29,637 nt of DNA, taken from JACDBE01 sp051002015 (GTDB lineage Bacteria > Actinomycetota > Acidimicrobiia > Spongiisociales > UBA5794). The stretch spans positions 1 to 29,637 of the forward strand of contig JBPCMS010000038.1 in NCBI GenBank assembly GCA_051002015.1, in the 5' to 3' direction. Positions 29,636 to 29,637 of this stretch are shown in pieces. A program made the translations under genes and the position numbers. Within the stretch, counting starts at the first letter, position 1; each line of letters starts with the position of its first letter. Below the pieces are notes generated by a model, which was given only the letters and a program-made list of their open reading frames with translations, had not been told where the DNA came from and made no database searches.

Positions 29636-29637
29636 GC

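Overview
The window is a dense, GC-rich, actinobacterial-type chromosome segment made almost entirely of housekeeping genes on the minus strand. Neighbours such as nrdR/LysM/lexA, recA, miaB-miaA-dapF, a DtxR-family regulator, ftsK, RNase J and dut lie together here. From memory, the same genes are spread in much the same order over the dut-to-rnj part of Mycobacterium genomes, so this looks like an ancestral actinobacterial block. RNase Y directly after recA, an unusual Prs and the lack of recX and pgsA at their usual places suggest a deep-branching lineage (for example Acidimicrobiia-like) rather than Mycobacteriales or Streptomycetales. That placement is inference.

Layout. 1-1800: tRNA-Cys and tRNA-Gly, dut, and an unrecognised single-pass membrane protein. 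1800-4200: nrdR, a VOC-fold protein, a palindromic repeat block, then a divergent LysM-protein/lexA pair whose spacer holds three LexA boxes. 4195-8762 (minus): the operon rny-miaB-miaA-dapF. 8979-11132 (minus): recA, interrupted by a 359-residue intein. 11406-16301 (minus): prs, rimO, cinA, thpR and a DtxR/IdeR regulator, the last four chained by 4-nt stop/start overlaps. 16344-18310: thrC behind a flavin-reductase-like gene. 18404-20492: a lipoprotein with a degenerate SGNH fold, a 90-residue hypothetical and a small methyltransferase. 20533-23750: a three-gene 2-oxoacid dehydrogenase operon (E1alpha, E1beta, E2). 23826-29635: a PabB-PabC fusion, ftsK and RNase J.

The most interesting signal is the DNA-damage regulatory circuit. 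lexA, the LysM gene (a likely SOS division inhibitor) and recA carry perfect or near-perfect CGAAC-N4-GTTCG boxes. For the LysM gene and recA the box fills the 17-nt spacer of a promoter. The same two genes also carry a second, closer promoter-like motif, CTGTCACAC-N8-TAnnnT, which resembles the LexA-independent (RecA-NDp/PafBC) promoter described in mycobacteria. Each of these two genes therefore appears to have stacked LexA-dependent and LexA-independent promoters.

Other points of note: the RecA intein sits at the Mycobacterium leprae-type site and its first LAGLIDADG motif has lost its acidic residue; miaA seems to start at CTG; the SGNH protein lacks the nucleophilic serine; a ~52-bp palindrome occurs twice at gene 3' ends; and many genes have a TAnnnT -10 hexamer only 6-10 nt before the start codon, which predicts leaderless or near-leaderless mRNAs. 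No rRNA, CRISPR array, IS element or prophage was seen, and no stretch without a gene exceeds 300 bases.
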